51,975 nt of DNA from contig JAUYRZ010000113.1 in the NCBI GenBank assembly GCA_030695565.1, positions 1-51,975 on the forward strand, read 5' to 3'. The stretch comes from Archangium sp. (GTDB taxonomy: Bacteria > Myxococcota > Myxococcia > Myxococcales > Myxococcaceae). The position numbers were made by a program, and so were the translations under genes. The notes under the pieces were generated by a model, which saw only the letters and a program-made list of their open reading frames with translations, had not been told where the DNA came from and did no database searches. Shown here piece by piece: positions 51,750 to 51,975 of this stretch (positions are counted from its first letter, which is position 1; each line of letters starts with the position of its first letter).

Positions 51750-51975
51750 TCAGCTGCGGCGACGGCGCAGCAGCACCACGCCAAGCAAGCTGATCAGCGC
51801 CGAGCCCTCGAGCGCATTGCACCCGCACCCGGTGCCATTGCCCGCGCCGCCGCCGGTACCCGCATCAGCCGTACCCGAGCCGCCGCCGGTGGCCGTGCTG
51901 CCGCCGCCGGTCGCCGTGCTGCCGCCGCCCGTCGCCATACCGCCGCCCGTCGCCGTGCCGCCGCCCGTCGCCGTG
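51750..51975 (-). CDS. C-terminal end of a MYXO-CTERM surface protein (partial)
   Basis: Only the last ~75 codons are present; the 5' part lies beyond the right edge. The visible sequence has repeated TATGGGS units, a short ADAGTGGGAGNGT segment, then GCGC, a hydrophobic stretch (ALISLLGVVLL) and RRRRS at the end. A Gly-Cys motif followed by a transmembrane stretch and an Arg cluster is the MYXO-CTERM sorting signal of Myxococcota, where the protein is processed and anchored at the cell surface. This supports the taxonomic placement. The Gly/Thr/Ala repeat stalk would put the missing part away from the membrane. Confidence 0.78.
   Translation of the reverse strand, partial: TATGGGTATGGGMATGGGSTATGGGSTATGGGSGTADAGTGGGAGNGTGCGCNALEGSALISLLGVVLLRRRRS

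Overview
The window is high-GC, densely coded DNA that looks like a chromosomal stretch from a member of the Myxococcota. Supporting signs are a MYXO-CTERM-type C-terminus (Gly-Cys motif, hydrophobic stretch, Arg cluster) at the right edge, many lipoproteins with Gly-rich, Cys-rich or Asp-Ala-Gly tracts, a transmembrane Ser/Thr kinase, an AgmX/PglI-like protein, frequent GTG/TTG starts and four-base ATGA/GTGA gene overlaps. No rRNA, complete tRNA, CRISPR array, transposase or phage gene was seen.

Layout. 0-6.2 kb: Tat-exported metallophosphoesterase, RDD-TPR membrane protein and sterol-desaturase-family enzyme (all leftward), a Crp/Fnr regulator, then a LysR regulator divergent from an NmrA-like oxidoreductase with a T-N11-A operator between them. 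6.3-13 kb: a large Gly-rich lipoprotein, an unknown anchored protein, a DUF2256-DUF3253 protein, a biotin-carboxylase-like ATP-grasp enzyme with an N-terminal extension, a DegV protein and a sigma factor that has lost region 4. 13.3-21.5 kb: a CPA2/Kef antiporter, the translationally coupled leftward operon zwf-pgl-gnd, and a Ser/Thr kinase followed by a coiled-coil protein. 21.6-28.7 kb: signal peptide peptidase SppA, an amidohydrolase lipoprotein, a papain/C39-like cysteine-protease-like protein, a fatty acid desaturase and a His-rich lipoprotein pair.

28.7-38.5 kb: a 1031-residue multi-repeat carboxypeptidase-regulatory-like protein, a YfiM-like protein, a three-gene rightward unit (KPVIYLYP protein, a MEMO1 protein with a CapA-like C-terminal half, DUF2238 membrane protein) and several lipoproteins. 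38.5-48.2 kb: a frameshifted lipoprotein relic, a palindrome-rich repeat island, a PIG-V-like mannosyltransferase, an AgmX-like lipoprotein, and two paralogous Cys/Gly-rich lipoproteins in opposite orientation that flank a lipoprotein, ferritin-like, metallo-beta-lactamase-fold operon. 48.2-52 kb: the wreck of a hybrid histidine kinase with an intact receiver domain, an orphan GspF/PilC protein with a coupled membrane protein, a DUF2804 protein, and the cut end of a MYXO-CTERM protein.

Most content is housekeeping or envelope biology: the oxidative pentose phosphate pathway, lipid modification, ion transport and surface lipoproteins. Two families of extragenic palindromic repeats are scattered through it. 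One (GGGAGAGGG hairpins) occurs at eight loci. The other is a MITE-like palindromic element at three loci, one of which sits where the sigma factor's C-terminus should be. I did not find a clear multi-gene defence or secretion island. The strongest candidates for something undescribed are the Ca-loop plus papain-like protein, the MEMO1-CapA-like fusion, the Cys/Gly-rich lipoprotein pair and the palindromic element.
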